A model generated the notes under the pieces. That model had not been told where the DNA came from, did no database searches, and saw nothing but the letters and a program-made list of their open reading frames with translations. The translations under genes were made by a program, and so were the position numbers. A DNA stretch of 64,000 nt, from NCBI RefSeq assembly GCF_947500975.1, contig NZ_CANMUE010000001.1, positions 186,001 through 250,000 of the forward strand, written 5' to 3'. The DNA comes from an uncultured Polaribacter sp. Its GTDB lineage: Bacteria > Bacteroidota > Bacteroidia > Flavobacteriales > Flavobacteriaceae. Position 1 is the first letter of the stretch. Every line of letters begins with the position of its first letter. Below are positions 23,998-31,888 of the stretch, piece after piece.

Positions 23998-24075
23998 TTA
24001 TCTGCTCTCAGACAGATAAAATTAAATATCTGTCTATAGGCAGATAAATTAAATTATCTGTCCATAGACAGATAA
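23998..24075 (+). promoter_or_regulatory. Three palindromes at exact 28-bp spacing upstream of satD
   Basis: TTATCTG-8-CAGATAA at 23998-24019, TATCTG-8-CAGATA at 24027-24046, and TTATCTGTC-CATA-GACAGATAA at 24054-24075. Their centres lie at 24008.5, 24036.5 and 24064.5, that is 28 bp apart each time. The last, most perfect copy abuts the -33 element of the satD promoter. They look like a cooperative operator array. Confidence 0.7.
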
Positions 24076-24108
24076 TTTTGATTATTTAATGAATAAATGA
24101 TATATTTG
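24076..24108 (+). promoter_or_regulatory. Promoter of satD-DUF3307-DUF7935
   Basis: TTTTG at 24076-24080 and TATATTTG at 24101-24108, 20 bases apart, form a near-ideal Bacteroidetes promoter. The leader before ATG 24128 is only about 15 bases. Confidence 0.7.
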
Positions 24109-24127
24109 TAATTAAATACAATTATTA

Positions 24128-24742
24128 ATGACAAGTATTTTAACTGGCGATATTATAAACTCTAGAAAAAGCAAAGATGATTTATGGCTAAAAGCGCTAA
24201 AAGAAACATTAACATATTTTGGAGAATCTCCAAAATATTGGCAAATTTATAGAGGAGATAGTTTTCAATTAGAAATAAAAGATTGCCAAAACGCTTTCTT
24301 ATCAGCTCTGAAGATAAAATCAATTATAAAAATGATAGATGGTGTTGATGTTAGAATTGGAATTGGAATTGGCAAAAAAGAATTTGATACTGACAAAATT
24401 ACAGAATCTAATGGAGAAGCATTTATAAACTCTGGCTTTGCTTTTGATAATTACTTAAAAAAACAAAATTTAGCCATTAAAAGTCCTTGGCAAGAAATTG
24501 ATAAAGAACTAAATATTGCTTTTGATTTAGCTTTACTAACCATGGATAATTGGACCGTAAATTCTGCTGAAGTTTTTAAAACATCTTTAGAAAATGAAAC
24601 AGCTACACAAAAAGAAATTGCTGCTATTCTAGGTATTACACAAGGCAGAGTTAGTGAACGTCAAAAAAGAGCTGGTTTTGAACAAGTTATGAAGCTAGAC
24701 AAGCATTTCAGAGAATTAATACAACTAAGAAAAGGACTATAA
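24128..24742 (+). CDS. satD: SatD-family protein with C-terminal helix-turn-helix
   Basis: A 204-residue protein of the SatD family, first known from the acid-tolerance locus of streptococci. Its biochemical role is unclear. The N-terminal half shows the family motifs 'LTGDIINSR' (5-13) and 'IYRGDSFQLE' (40-49) plus 'RIGIGIGKKEF', a layout recalling nucleotide-cyclase-like folds. Residues 159-184 ('TQKEIAAILGITQGRVSERQ') are a clear helix-turn-helix, so it probably binds DNA. The three evenly spaced palindromes just upstream are the obvious candidate site for autoregulation (inference). One base separates it from the DUF3307 gene. Confidence 0.8.
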   Translation: MTSILTGDIINSRKSKDDLWLKALKETLTYFGESPKYWQIYRGDSFQLEIKDCQNAFLSALKIKSIIKMIDGVDVRIGIGIGKKEFDTDKITESNGEAFINSGFAFDNYLKKQNLAIKSPWQEIDKELNIAFDLALLTMDNWTVNSAEVFKTSLENETATQKEIAAILGITQGRVSERQKRAGFEQVMKLDKHFRELIQLRKGL

Positions 24743-24743
24743 A

Positions 24744-25463
24744 ATGTTATTATTTCTAAAATTTTTATTGGCACATGTTTTAGGAGATTTTGTTTTTCAA
24801 TCAGAAAAATGGGTAAAAGACAAAGAACAAAAAAAAATTAAATCTCCTAAATTATACATACATATTGGCATTCACACTATTCTTCTCTTACTATTTATAA
24901 AATTTAATATTCAGCAATATTGGTTAGGTTTAATCATCATAACAACCTCTCATTATATAATTGATGTTTTAAAACTTACCTATCAAAAGAAAAAAAATAA
25001 AAGAAGCTGGTTTTTTATAGACCAAGTTTTGCATGTTTTAATGTTAGTTTTTACATCAATATTATATACCAAATCTAGCTTTTCTTTTGATACTTTTTTT
25101 ACAGATAAAACTTTATTACTAATCATTTCAATTCTTCTAATTACAAGTGTTTCTCCAATTATTATAAAAGTTTTTATTACACAATGGAATCCTGAAAGTA
25201 AAAAAGAAAATGATGATTCTTTAGCTAAAGCAGGACGCTATATTGGTATTTTAGAACGTCTTTTTGTATTTGTTTTTGTTATTACTAATCATTGGGAAGC
25301 TATTGGTTTTTTATTAGCAGCAAAATCAGTTTTTAGATTTGGAGATTTAACAGAGTCTAAAGACAGAAAATTAACAGAATACATTTTAATTGGAACTTTA
25401 TTAAGTTTTGGTTTGGCTATTTTAATTGGTATTTTATATTTACAACTCTCTAACCTACTTTAA
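24744..25463 (+). CDS. DUF3307 integral membrane protein
   Basis: A 239-residue membrane protein. It opens with 'LKFLLAHVLGDFVFQSEKWV', the hallmark of DUF3307, and has about six hydrophobic segments (about 1-15, 40-60, 65-80, 90-110, 120-145, 175-195, 210-235). The His/Asp residues near the membrane ends ('HVLGD', 'HIGIHT', 'HYIID') are conserved in the family and could bind metal. Function is unknown. It is coupled to satD (gap of one base) and to the DUF7935 gene (gap of one base), and SatD-DUF3307 pairs also occur in streptococci, which supports a common task at the membrane. Confidence 0.82.
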   Translation: MLLFLKFLLAHVLGDFVFQSEKWVKDKEQKKIKSPKLYIHIGIHTILLLLFIKFNIQQYWLGLIIITTSHYIIDVLKLTYQKKKNKRSWFFIDQVLHVLMLVFTSILYTKSSFSFDTFFTDKTLLLIISILLITSVSPIIIKVFITQWNPESKKENDDSLAKAGRYIGILERLFVFVFVITNHWEAIGFLLAAKSVFRFGDLTESKDRKLTEYILIGTLLSFGLAILIGILYLQLSNLL

Positions 25464-25464
25464 A

Positions 25465-25977
25465 ATGGAAGATAAAATCTTAGAAAGCATTGCATATATT
25501 TTACCTGCTGCAGTAACTGGTTTTGTTGCTTATTACATGTTTAACGGTTTTTTAAAACAGCAAAACTCAGAGAGAAAAATAGAACTTTTAGCTCAAAAAA
25601 AGAAAGATTCTTTACCTATAAAATTACAAGCTTATGAACGTATGTTGTTGTTTTGCGAGCGTATAAACCCTGTGAAAATGTTAATGAGAATTCCACCAAT
25701 TTCTACAGATACAAAAGATTATTTAGATTTATTAATTGCAAATATAAATCAAGAGTTTGAGCATAATTTAGTACAGCAAATTTATATATCAGAAGATAGT
25801 TGGACAGCTATTTACGCTTCTAAAAATGCTGTAACTAATAAATTAAACCAAATAGCAGAAAAAGCTACTTCTGCCAATAATTTAAGAGAAGAAGTTTTAA
25901 TTGAATATTCTAAAAAATTACCACCCACAGAAACTGCTATTGACGTTATTAAAAACGAAGTAAGAAAATTGTTATAA
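25465..25977 (+). CDS. DUF7935-type membrane-anchored protein
   Basis: A 170-residue protein with one N-terminal transmembrane helix (about 8-28, 'AYILPAAVTGFVAYYMFNGF') and a cytoplasmic helical domain with 'LPIKLQAYERMLLFCERINP' and 'QEFEHNLVQQIYISEDSW', typical of a Flavobacteriia-specific family (DUF7935, named from memory). I chose ATG 25465, one base after the DUF3307 stop, instead of an upstream GTG that would overlap that gene, because the family starts here. It is the third gene of the satD operon, which ends in a strong hairpin. Confidence 0.72.
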   Translation: MEDKILESIAYILPAAVTGFVAYYMFNGFLKQQNSERKIELLAQKKKDSLPIKLQAYERMLLFCERINPVKMLMRIPPISTDTKDYLDLLIANINQEFEHNLVQQIYISEDSWTAIYASKNAVTNKLNQIAEKATSANNLREEVLIEYSKKLPPTETAIDVIKNEVRKLL

Positions 25978-25982
25978 TAAAA

Positions 25983-26025
25983 AAAACTCCGTTTGTAGAA
26001 TTATTCTACAAACGGAGTTTTCTTC
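25983..26025. terminator. Bidirectional terminator between the satD operon and btuB
   Basis: An 18-bp perfect stem (25983-26000 with 26004-26021) with a 3-base loop has T on one side and A on the other, serving both convergent transcripts. Confidence 0.92.
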
Positions 26026-26053
26026 TTTTTCATTTTTTAGCATTCTTCCCTTA

Positions 26054-28000
26054 CTAAAATTGTAATCTTACTCCTACTTTATAGTTTCTACCTCTTGTAG
26101 AATACCCAAATACATCATCATAATCTTCATTTAAAATATTAGTTACAGCAGCAAAAAATGTAACTGTATCTCCTAATACTTTATAATTTGTCATGAAATC
26201 TAATACTTGGTAGTTTTCTAGAATAACATCTTCTCCAGCAGTTCCAAAAGAACCATATCTATCAAAAATTGTTCTTTTACCAACGTTTCTATAAGTAAAA
26301 TTAAAAAACGCATTATCAAAAGGTGTAATATCTAAACCTGCTACAAATTTATTTTTTGGAATGTAATCGTTAAAATCTTCAGTTTGATCTCTATCTACAT
26401 AAGTAAAAGAAGCGTTAAGAGTTAAAAATGATGTTGGTATAACTTTAGTACTTAATTCAAATCCATTTGCATCTGAAGAACCATTACCATATTTATAGGT
26501 AGAATTATCATAAATAATAGCATCTGTTTCTTTTCTATTAAAATAAACAGCTTCAAACTGAACCCAGTCTTTATAATTTAAATCAAAACCTGCTTCAAAA
26601 GTTTCATTAGATTCTGGGTTTAAATCAATATTTCCAGAAAAACCATCATATAACTGGTATAAACTTGGTGCAATAAATGCTGTACTGTAAGAAGTTAATA
26701 ATTTTATAGAAACATCATCATTCTTTAAAACTGAATATGCTAAGTTACCATCATAAACAAAATGATTTCCATATACATTGTGAATATTTAAACGTCCACC
26801 AATATTTACACTTAAACCATAATTAGAAACATAAACCACACTTGCATAAGGATCTACCGTATTAAAGTTAGCAATTCCTTTTTCTATACCACCAAAAGGT
26901 GTTACAGTATTATTACTATGTATTTGGTAATTTACACCAGTAATTAATTGAAGTTGATTAAAAAATTCATACTTATTAACCAAATCTACATTTACACTTC
27001 TACCTACAAACTCATAAGTATCTAAAGTACTAGAGAAAGAATTAAATTGTTTTAAATCTCTTTCTACAACATTTGCTGAAGCTAATAAATAAATCTGTCC
27101 TTTATTATACGTATATGTTGGTTTAAAACCTACTCTAAATTGCTCTTGACTTCCAGTATTTAGGTCATTATCAGAAAATGCACCCGCATCAAAATCATAA
27201 TTAAATTCATCGTAATTTAAAAATGTCTCAATATTTAACTTGTCATTTACTTTGTAACCTAATTTTAATAATCCGTTTTTAGAATAAAAGGCATCATTAT
27301 TAAAAGTAGTATTTGTTTTACTTTTTGCAGATGACATACCGTCTAAACCAGTTAAACTAAAAGAACCTAAAAAGTTAAGTTTTCCCAAAGTACCATTTAA
27401 TGTTACATTTTGGTTTGTATCAGATAAACTACCTTCAGAAGAACTTGCATTATTATTTGTACCAACACTAGTTTCAAAAGAACCAGAAAACTTGTCTTCA
27501 GAAGCTTTTTTTAATGTAATACTAATAACAGCTGTTGCCGCACCAGAACCATATAAAGTTGAAGAAGCTCCTTTTAAAATCTCTATATTTTCAATTTGAC
27601 TTACTGATAATAAACGTAAATCGAATTCTTGATTTATTGCAGATTGATCTGTTACAGGAACACCATCTATTAAAACCAAAACTTGCCTACTTCTACCACC
27701 TCTAACATTAATACTTCTAGGCTCTGAAGGGTTTGCGTTAACCCCTTTAATATCTATACCTGCAACAGTATTTAATATTTCAATAACTGTTTTACCTGCA
27801 TTTTGCTGTAATTCTTTTTGTGTAATTACATGAATCACTTTACCCGAATTCTCTTTTTTTGATTTAAATTTTGTTGCAGTTACTACAACTTCTTTTAACG
27901 TTTCTACTTTTTCTTTTTGCGTTTCTTTTTTTTGTGCAAAAAGATTTGTGCTAACAATACTACATGCCAAAACACCAACAATTACTAATTGTTTTTTCAT
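26054..28000 (-). CDS. btuB: TonB-dependent receptor, BtuB-like (vitamin B12 uptake)
   Basis: A 648-residue outer-membrane receptor: Sec signal ending 'STNLFAQ' (about 22), plug domain about 40-150 ('VIEILNTVAGIDIKGV', 'NVRGGRSRQVLVLIDGVPV', 'IEILKGASSTLYGSGAAT'), then a 22-strand barrel that ends in 'GRNYKVGVRLQF' with the terminal Phe needed for assembly. The cobalamin assignment rests on the riboswitch in its leader and on the divergent btuF-like gene, and the length fits BtuB and not the larger SusC-type receptors. Transcription starts near 28263 and is expected to stop when B12 is plentiful. Confidence 0.9.
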   Translation of the reverse strand: MKKQLVIVGVLACSIVSTNLFAQKKETQKEKVETLKEVVVTATKFKSKKENSGKVIHVITQKELQQNAGKTVIEILNTVAGIDIKGVNANPSEPRSINVRGGRSRQVLVLIDGVPVTDQSAINQEFDLRLLSVSQIENIEILKGASSTLYGSGAATAVISITLKKASEDKFSGSFETSVGTNNNASSSEGSLSDTNQNVTLNGTLGKLNFLGSFSLTGLDGMSSAKSKTNTTFNNDAFYSKNGLLKLGYKVNDKLNIETFLNYDEFNYDFDAGAFSDNDLNTGSQEQFRVGFKPTYTYNKGQIYLLASANVVERDLKQFNSFSSTLDTYEFVGRSVNVDLVNKYEFFNQLQLITGVNYQIHSNNTVTPFGGIEKGIANFNTVDPYASVVYVSNYGLSVNIGGRLNIHNVYGNHFVYDGNLAYSVLKNDDVSIKLLTSYSTAFIAPSLYQLYDGFSGNIDLNPESNETFEAGFDLNYKDWVQFEAVYFNRKETDAIIYDNSTYKYGNGSSDANGFELSTKVIPTSFLTLNASFTYVDRDQTEDFNDYIPKNKFVAGLDITPFDNAFFNFTYRNVGKRTIFDRYGSFGTAGEDVILENYQVLDFMTNYKVLGDTVTFFAAVTNILNEDYDDVFGYSTRGRNYKVGVRLQF

Positions 28001-28089
28001 TTTTTAATAAATTTAATTTACAATAAATCAGGAAAAATAAGTACGTGTTTTTAGTACCAAAACTTTTATCCCGAAAGTTTTTATCTCAT

Positions 28090-28264
28090 GATTATTGGCA
28101 GGTCTCCTGACTTGCGTCTTGTAACAAACCTTCCCATTAACAAAAACAGTGGTTAAAGAATTAGTTACAAGCTTTATAGCTTACAGTTGCGGGAACAGTT
28201 CTGGATTTTAACCAGATTCCCTTTTAATTTGATGCAAAATGATTTTTACATCAAAACCTAAAAT
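28090..28264 (-). ncRNA. Cobalamin (AdoCbl) riboswitch
   Basis: On the minus strand the leader shows the conserved elements in order: GGGAA and 'GGTTAAAATCC', then 'CTGTTCCCGCAACTGT', 'AACCACTG', 'GGGAAGG', and the B12-box end 'AAGTCAGGAGACCTGCC'. These are diagnostic of the cobalamin riboswitch that controls B12 uptake genes. It lies about 90 bases upstream of the btuB start. Confidence 0.95.
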
Positions 28265-28269
28265 CGATG

Positions 28270-28301
28270 CAAATGTAGTTTAAAAATTGTTCTTGATACA
28301 A
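28270..28301 (-). promoter_or_regulatory. Promoter of btuB
   Basis: On the minus strand TTG (28301-28299) and TACATTTG (28277-28270) are 21 bases apart. Transcription would start just before the riboswitch. Confidence 0.65.
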
Positions 28302-28317
28302 TTCTTTTGTAATCTTG
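28287..28317 (+). promoter_or_regulatory. Promoter of the btuF-like gene, overlapping that of btuB
   Basis: TTG (28287-28289) and TAATCTTG (28310-28317, one mismatch to TAnnTTTG), 20 bases apart, lead to ATG 28335 without passing the riboswitch. The two promoters overlap head to head. Confidence 0.5.
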
Positions 28318-28334
28318 TATAAATTATTTTTTAA

Positions 28335-29474
28335 ATGAAAAAACTCAAGCTTAGTTCTTCTTATATAATGCTGTTTTTATTATTTTTTTCTTGTAAAAAA
28401 GAAATAACAAAAACCATAGAAACCAATAAAATTGAAAGTAGAATTAAATACGCTAAAGGTTTTGACATTATTGAAAAAAATGGTTTAAAAAAGTTAATTA
28501 TAAAATCTGCTTATCAAAATTCTTATGATGTTTTTGAATATGATATTCAGAAAAAAATGCAAAATACAATTGTTGATTATACAAAAGAAACAATTGAAAT
28601 TCCAATCAAGAAAATTGTTGTTACCTCAACAACTCATATTCCAATGATTGAATTATTAAATGAAGAAACTACTATTATTGGTTTTCCTTTTTCAAAATAT
28701 GTATCTTCAGAAAAAACAAGAATATTGATTGATAATGGAAAAATTACAGAAATAGGAAAAGAGAATTCTTTAAATACTGAGATTCTATTGGATTTACAAC
28801 CAGAATTAGTAGTTGGTTATAGTGTTTCATCTGCTGATAAATCTTTAACCACCATTAAAAAAGCAGGAATTTCTGTAATTTATAATGGAGATTGGCTAGA
28901 AGAGACTCCTTTAGGTAGAGCTGAATGGATTAAATTTTTTGGTGTTTTATTTGATAAAGAACAACAAGCTGATAGTATTTTTAAAATGATTGAAACTAAT
29001 TATTTACAGGCCAAAAAAATCGCTTTAAAATCTAATAGAAAGCCAAGTATTTTATCTGGAGCAATTATGAGTAAAGATATTTGGAGTTTACCAGCTGGAG
29101 ATAGCTTTGTTGCGCAATTTTTAAAAGATGCTAATTTGGATTATTTATGGAAAAACTCTAGTGGTAAAGGAAGTTTATCGCTTAGTTTTGAAAGCGTTTT
29201 TGATAAAGGTGCAAATGCTGATTATTGGATAGCTCCAGGTTATTTTTCATCTAAAGAGCAATTATTAAACAGTAACCAATTATACTCAAAATTTAAGGCT
29301 TTTAAAACAAATAAAATTTATACCCCTACAACAAAAAAAGGTAAAACTGGTGGCGTACTTTATTATGAGTTAGCAACTACAAGACCAGATTTGGTATTAA
29401 AAGATATTATTAAAATTACAAATACAGATTTATTACCTAATTATAACTTTACTTTTTTTGAAAAGATGAAATAA
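28335..29474 (+). CDS. btuF: BtuF-like cobalamin-binding lipoprotein of an ABC importer
   Basis: A 379-residue lipoprotein: signal ending 'LFFSC' (Cys20). The fold is the type-III helical-backbone binding protein (TroA/BtuF): 'KIVVTSTTHIPMIELL' (about 96-111) starts the first lobe, 'NTEILLDLQPELVVGYS' (about 147-163) is the conserved strand region, and the second lobe holds 'GAIMSKDIWSLPAGDSFVAQ'. Such proteins hand B12, haem or siderophores to an inner-membrane BtuCD-type permease. Its place opposite a riboswitch-controlled btuB favours cobalamin. BtuC and BtuD are not in the window, so they must lie elsewhere. Confidence 0.85.
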   Translation: MKKLKLSSSYIMLFLLFFSCKKEITKTIETNKIESRIKYAKGFDIIEKNGLKKLIIKSAYQNSYDVFEYDIQKKMQNTIVDYTKETIEIPIKKIVVTSTTHIPMIELLNEETTIIGFPFSKYVSSEKTRILIDNGKITEIGKENSLNTEILLDLQPELVVGYSVSSADKSLTTIKKAGISVIYNGDWLEETPLGRAEWIKFFGVLFDKEQQADSIFKMIETNYLQAKKIALKSNRKPSILSGAIMSKDIWSLPAGDSFVAQFLKDANLDYLWKNSSGKGSLSLSFESVFDKGANADYWIAPGYFSSKEQLLNSNQLYSKFKAFKTNKIYTPTTKKGKTGGVLYYELATTRPDLVLKDIIKITNTDLLPNYNFTFFEKMK

Positions 29475-29672
29475 ATTAGAGTTTATCTTATTTTTTGAGA
29501 CTTGTACTTTTTAAATTTATATAACTTATAAATCACAAAAAATAAATGACAAAAAAATAACTCTAGAAAAAAATCTAGAGTTATATGAGTTGAGGGTATA
29601 TAAAAAATTCATAACAATTTTTTTACAGTTACAAATTTAACAACAATAACAGTTTATTGAAGCTTTTTAAGG

Positions 29673-29727
29673 GGTAGTTTTCAGGTAGTTACTGGGTGGT
29701 TACCGAGTAGTTATAGGCAGTTAGCAA
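29673..29727 (+). repeat. Five tandem 11-bp repeats, consensus GGTAGTTAnnG
   Basis: Units begin at 29673, 29684, 29695, 29706 and 29716: GGTAGTTTTCA, GGTAGTTACTG, GGTGGTTACCG, AGTAGTTATAG and GGCAGTTAGCA. The period (11, 11, 11, 10) is one DNA turn. The G-rich block stands out from the A/T-rich surroundings and lies 5 bases past the 3' end of the LuxR-type gene and 198 bases past btuF. Confidence 0.7.
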
Positions 29728-29731
29728 CAAA

Positions 29732-31042
29732 TTACGTTAAGTTTAACACTTCTTTTCTACTTTTTATATTTAATTTTTCATAAATATTTTTAACATGAAA
29801 TTTTACAGTATTAATAGAAATATTTAATTCATCTGCAATTTCTTTATTACTTTTCCCTAAAACTAATAAGTCAAAAATTTCTCTTTCTCGATGACTTAAA
29901 TCATATAAAGAAGGTTTATTTTTTTCTTTCGTATTTACGGAATGTTCGTTTACTTGTTTAGAAAAATTAACAATCTCACTCCTCATAAAATTATTTTCAT
30001 GTTTTAAGGTATTCATTCTATATAAAACTGCAATAGACAAAATAATCATTTCAAAAAATGCACCAATTTTAATTGTTGTTGCATTCACATTCATTATAGA
30101 TACCCCCCAATATTTTAAGACGTAAAAGTCGATTCCAGAAAACAATATAATAACATAGGCAAAAACTATCATTTTTATATATACATTTTTCTTAAACATG
30201 AAAACTGCAAATAGCCAATAAGTAAAAAACAAGGTAAATATTAAAATATTTAAAAGCAATAAATAAAGATATTCTCCTTGAAATAAGTAAAGAACTCCTA
30301 ATACAACAACAGCAAATTCAATGACATAACTATACTTTTTAAATTTTGGAAAATATTGATTTAAAAACAAATAACTTTTAGCAAACTTAGAAGAAAAATA
30401 AGCTAAAAAAATGTAGTTTGCAATCAATAAGATATTACTAATTTTTGGACTTATATTATAAAAATTAAGCATACCATCCATATTAAAAATACCAAAACTA
30501 ATATTTACTAAAAATAAAGCATAGTATAAAAAGGCATTATCCTTAAACAAAACATAATAAAATAAATTGTACAGAATAACAAGTAAAGTAAATCCATAAT
30601 AAAAACCATTGATAAGCAGTTGATTTTTTTCTTTTAAAATTGATTCTTCTTCAACATTTAGCTCAACAGGAATATAGCCTTCTTGGCTTGGATTTATTTT
30701 AATATAAGTATCATGATCTCTAAAAAAAGAATAACTCAAATAACGTTCATTATTAAGTTTTTTTATTAATATTTTATTATAATAAGCTTCAGCAGAGTTG
30801 ATTTTTGCTTGTGTAATTCTAAAAATGTATTTAGAATTTGTTTCTATTGCTGGTATTTTAAACCAATAATAATTATCAAAATATTTATCGGAAATTTCCT
30901 TTTCTAAAAGCTGAAAATTTGCTTTTTCTATATTGTCAATAGTAAAACTATGATTAGAATCTTTAAAAAAATAAATTTCTGTTTGCGAAAAAACAGAAAA
31001 TTGGAATAGAAATGTTATTACTATAAAAAACTTAAACTTCAT
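29732..31042 (-). CDS. Membrane sensor-regulator: 7TM (7TMR-DISM-like) with LuxR helix-turn-helix
   Basis: A 436-residue one-component regulator. A signal peptide ('MKFKFFIVITFLFQFSVFSQ', residues 1-20) precedes an extracytoplasmic domain (about 21-150). Seven hydrophobic segments follow (about 152-355), then a short coiled coil, and a C-terminal LuxR/GerE helix-turn-helix (about 372-432; 'LSHREREIFDLLVLGKSNKE', 'NISINTVKFHVKNIYEKLNI'). It would sense an outside signal and bind DNA from the membrane. I start at 31042 because the in-frame codon 45 bases earlier would place 15 extra residues before the signal peptide. The 11-bp repeat array adjoining its 3' end is a possible target. Confidence 0.83.
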   Translation of the reverse strand: MKFKFFIVITFLFQFSVFSQTEIYFFKDSNHSFTIDNIEKANFQLLEKEISDKYFDNYYWFKIPAIETNSKYIFRITQAKINSAEAYYNKILIKKLNNERYLSYSFFRDHDTYIKINPSQEGYIPVELNVEEESILKEKNQLLINGFYYGFTLLVILYNLFYYVLFKDNAFLYYALFLVNISFGIFNMDGMLNFYNISPKISNILLIANYIFLAYFSSKFAKSYLFLNQYFPKFKKYSYVIEFAVVVLGVLYLFQGEYLYLLLLNILIFTLFFTYWLFAVFMFKKNVYIKMIVFAYVIILFSGIDFYVLKYWGVSIMNVNATTIKIGAFFEMIILSIAVLYRMNTLKHENNFMRSEIVNFSKQVNEHSVNTKEKNKPSLYDLSHREREIFDLLVLGKSNKEIADELNISINTVKFHVKNIYEKLNIKSRKEVLNLT

Positions 31043-31120
31043 AATTAATTTTTTATTAAAATATTTATTACTAAATATAATTAGCAAATCAATATTAAAA
31101 AAGGGGCGTTATTATTTATA

Positions 31121-31801
31121 TTATAAATTAAAAGCAGTTGTTGCGTGAATTGTTGTAGTATCAAAAACAGGCACAGTAACATCTTCTTGATGAATTAATA
31201 ATGGAATTTCTGTACAACCTAAAATAATACCTTCAGCACCATTTTCTATTTGTTTATTTATAATATTAATATATTTTTCTTTAGATAAAGGATTTAACTC
31301 TCCTTTAGATAGTTCATTATAAATAATACTATGAATTTCGTTTCTATCTTTTTCATCAGGAATAATAGTTTCTATACCAAATGAAGTTAAGATTTCTTTA
31401 AAAAAATCTTTTTCCATTGTATATTTTGTACCTAATAAAGAAACTTTTTTTAATCCTTTTTGGGTAATTGCTTTTGCCGTTGCTTCTGCAATATGTATTA
31501 CAGGTATATTAACCACTTTTCTAACTGCGTCTATACACAAATGCATTGTATTTGCGCAAATTAAAATACAAGTTGCCCCACCAGCTTCTAAACTTTTACC
31601 AGCTTCTGCCATTAATTGGTCTAACTTTTTCCAATTTCCCTCAGATTGTAAATTAGAAACCTGACCAAAGTCAAAAGAATTCATAATTATTTTTGCAGAA
31701 TGTGAACCACCTAATTTTTCATTATTTAATTGATTTAAAATCCTATAATATAATATGGTAGATTCTGGAGTTATACCTCCTATAAGTCCTATTTTATTCA
31801 T
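31121..31801 (-). CDS. Aspartate/glutamate racemase-family enzyme
   Basis: A 226-residue PLP-independent amino-acid racemase. Both catalytic cysteines are present: in 'LICANTMH' (about residue 83) and in 'LGCTEIPLL' (about 194). The opening 'KIGLIGGITPESTILYY' is typical of the aspartate racemase branch. Such enzymes supply D-amino acids for the wall or degrade them; the exact substrate is open. It lies 78 bases upstream of the 7TM-LuxR gene on the same strand, perhaps co-transcribed. Confidence 0.88.
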   Translation of the reverse strand: MNKIGLIGGITPESTILYYRILNQLNNEKLGGSHSAKIIMNSFDFGQVSNLQSEGNWKKLDQLMAEAGKSLEAGGATCILICANTMHLCIDAVRKVVNIPVIHIAEATAKAITQKGLKKVSLLGTKYTMEKDFFKEILTSFGIETIIPDEKDRNEIHSIIYNELSKGELNPLSKEKYINIINKQIENGAEGIILGCTEIPLLIHQEDVTVPVFDTTTIHATTAFNL

Positions 31802-31888
31802 TTAATTATATTTTTTTATGAATCATTTACCTTCAGATATAAAAATATCAAAAAGACTTCAAAAACTTTACAATAAAGTAGCCTTTAT

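Noticed and set aside
23998..24075. Three repeats upstream of satD read as a short CRISPR array
   Set aside because: The repeats are palindromic operator-size units, the gaps between them are only 6-8 A/T bases, and no cas gene is near.
29673..29727. 11-bp tandem repeats read as part of a coding region
   Set aside because: No open frame crosses them with protein-like codon use; they lie outside the genes on both sides.
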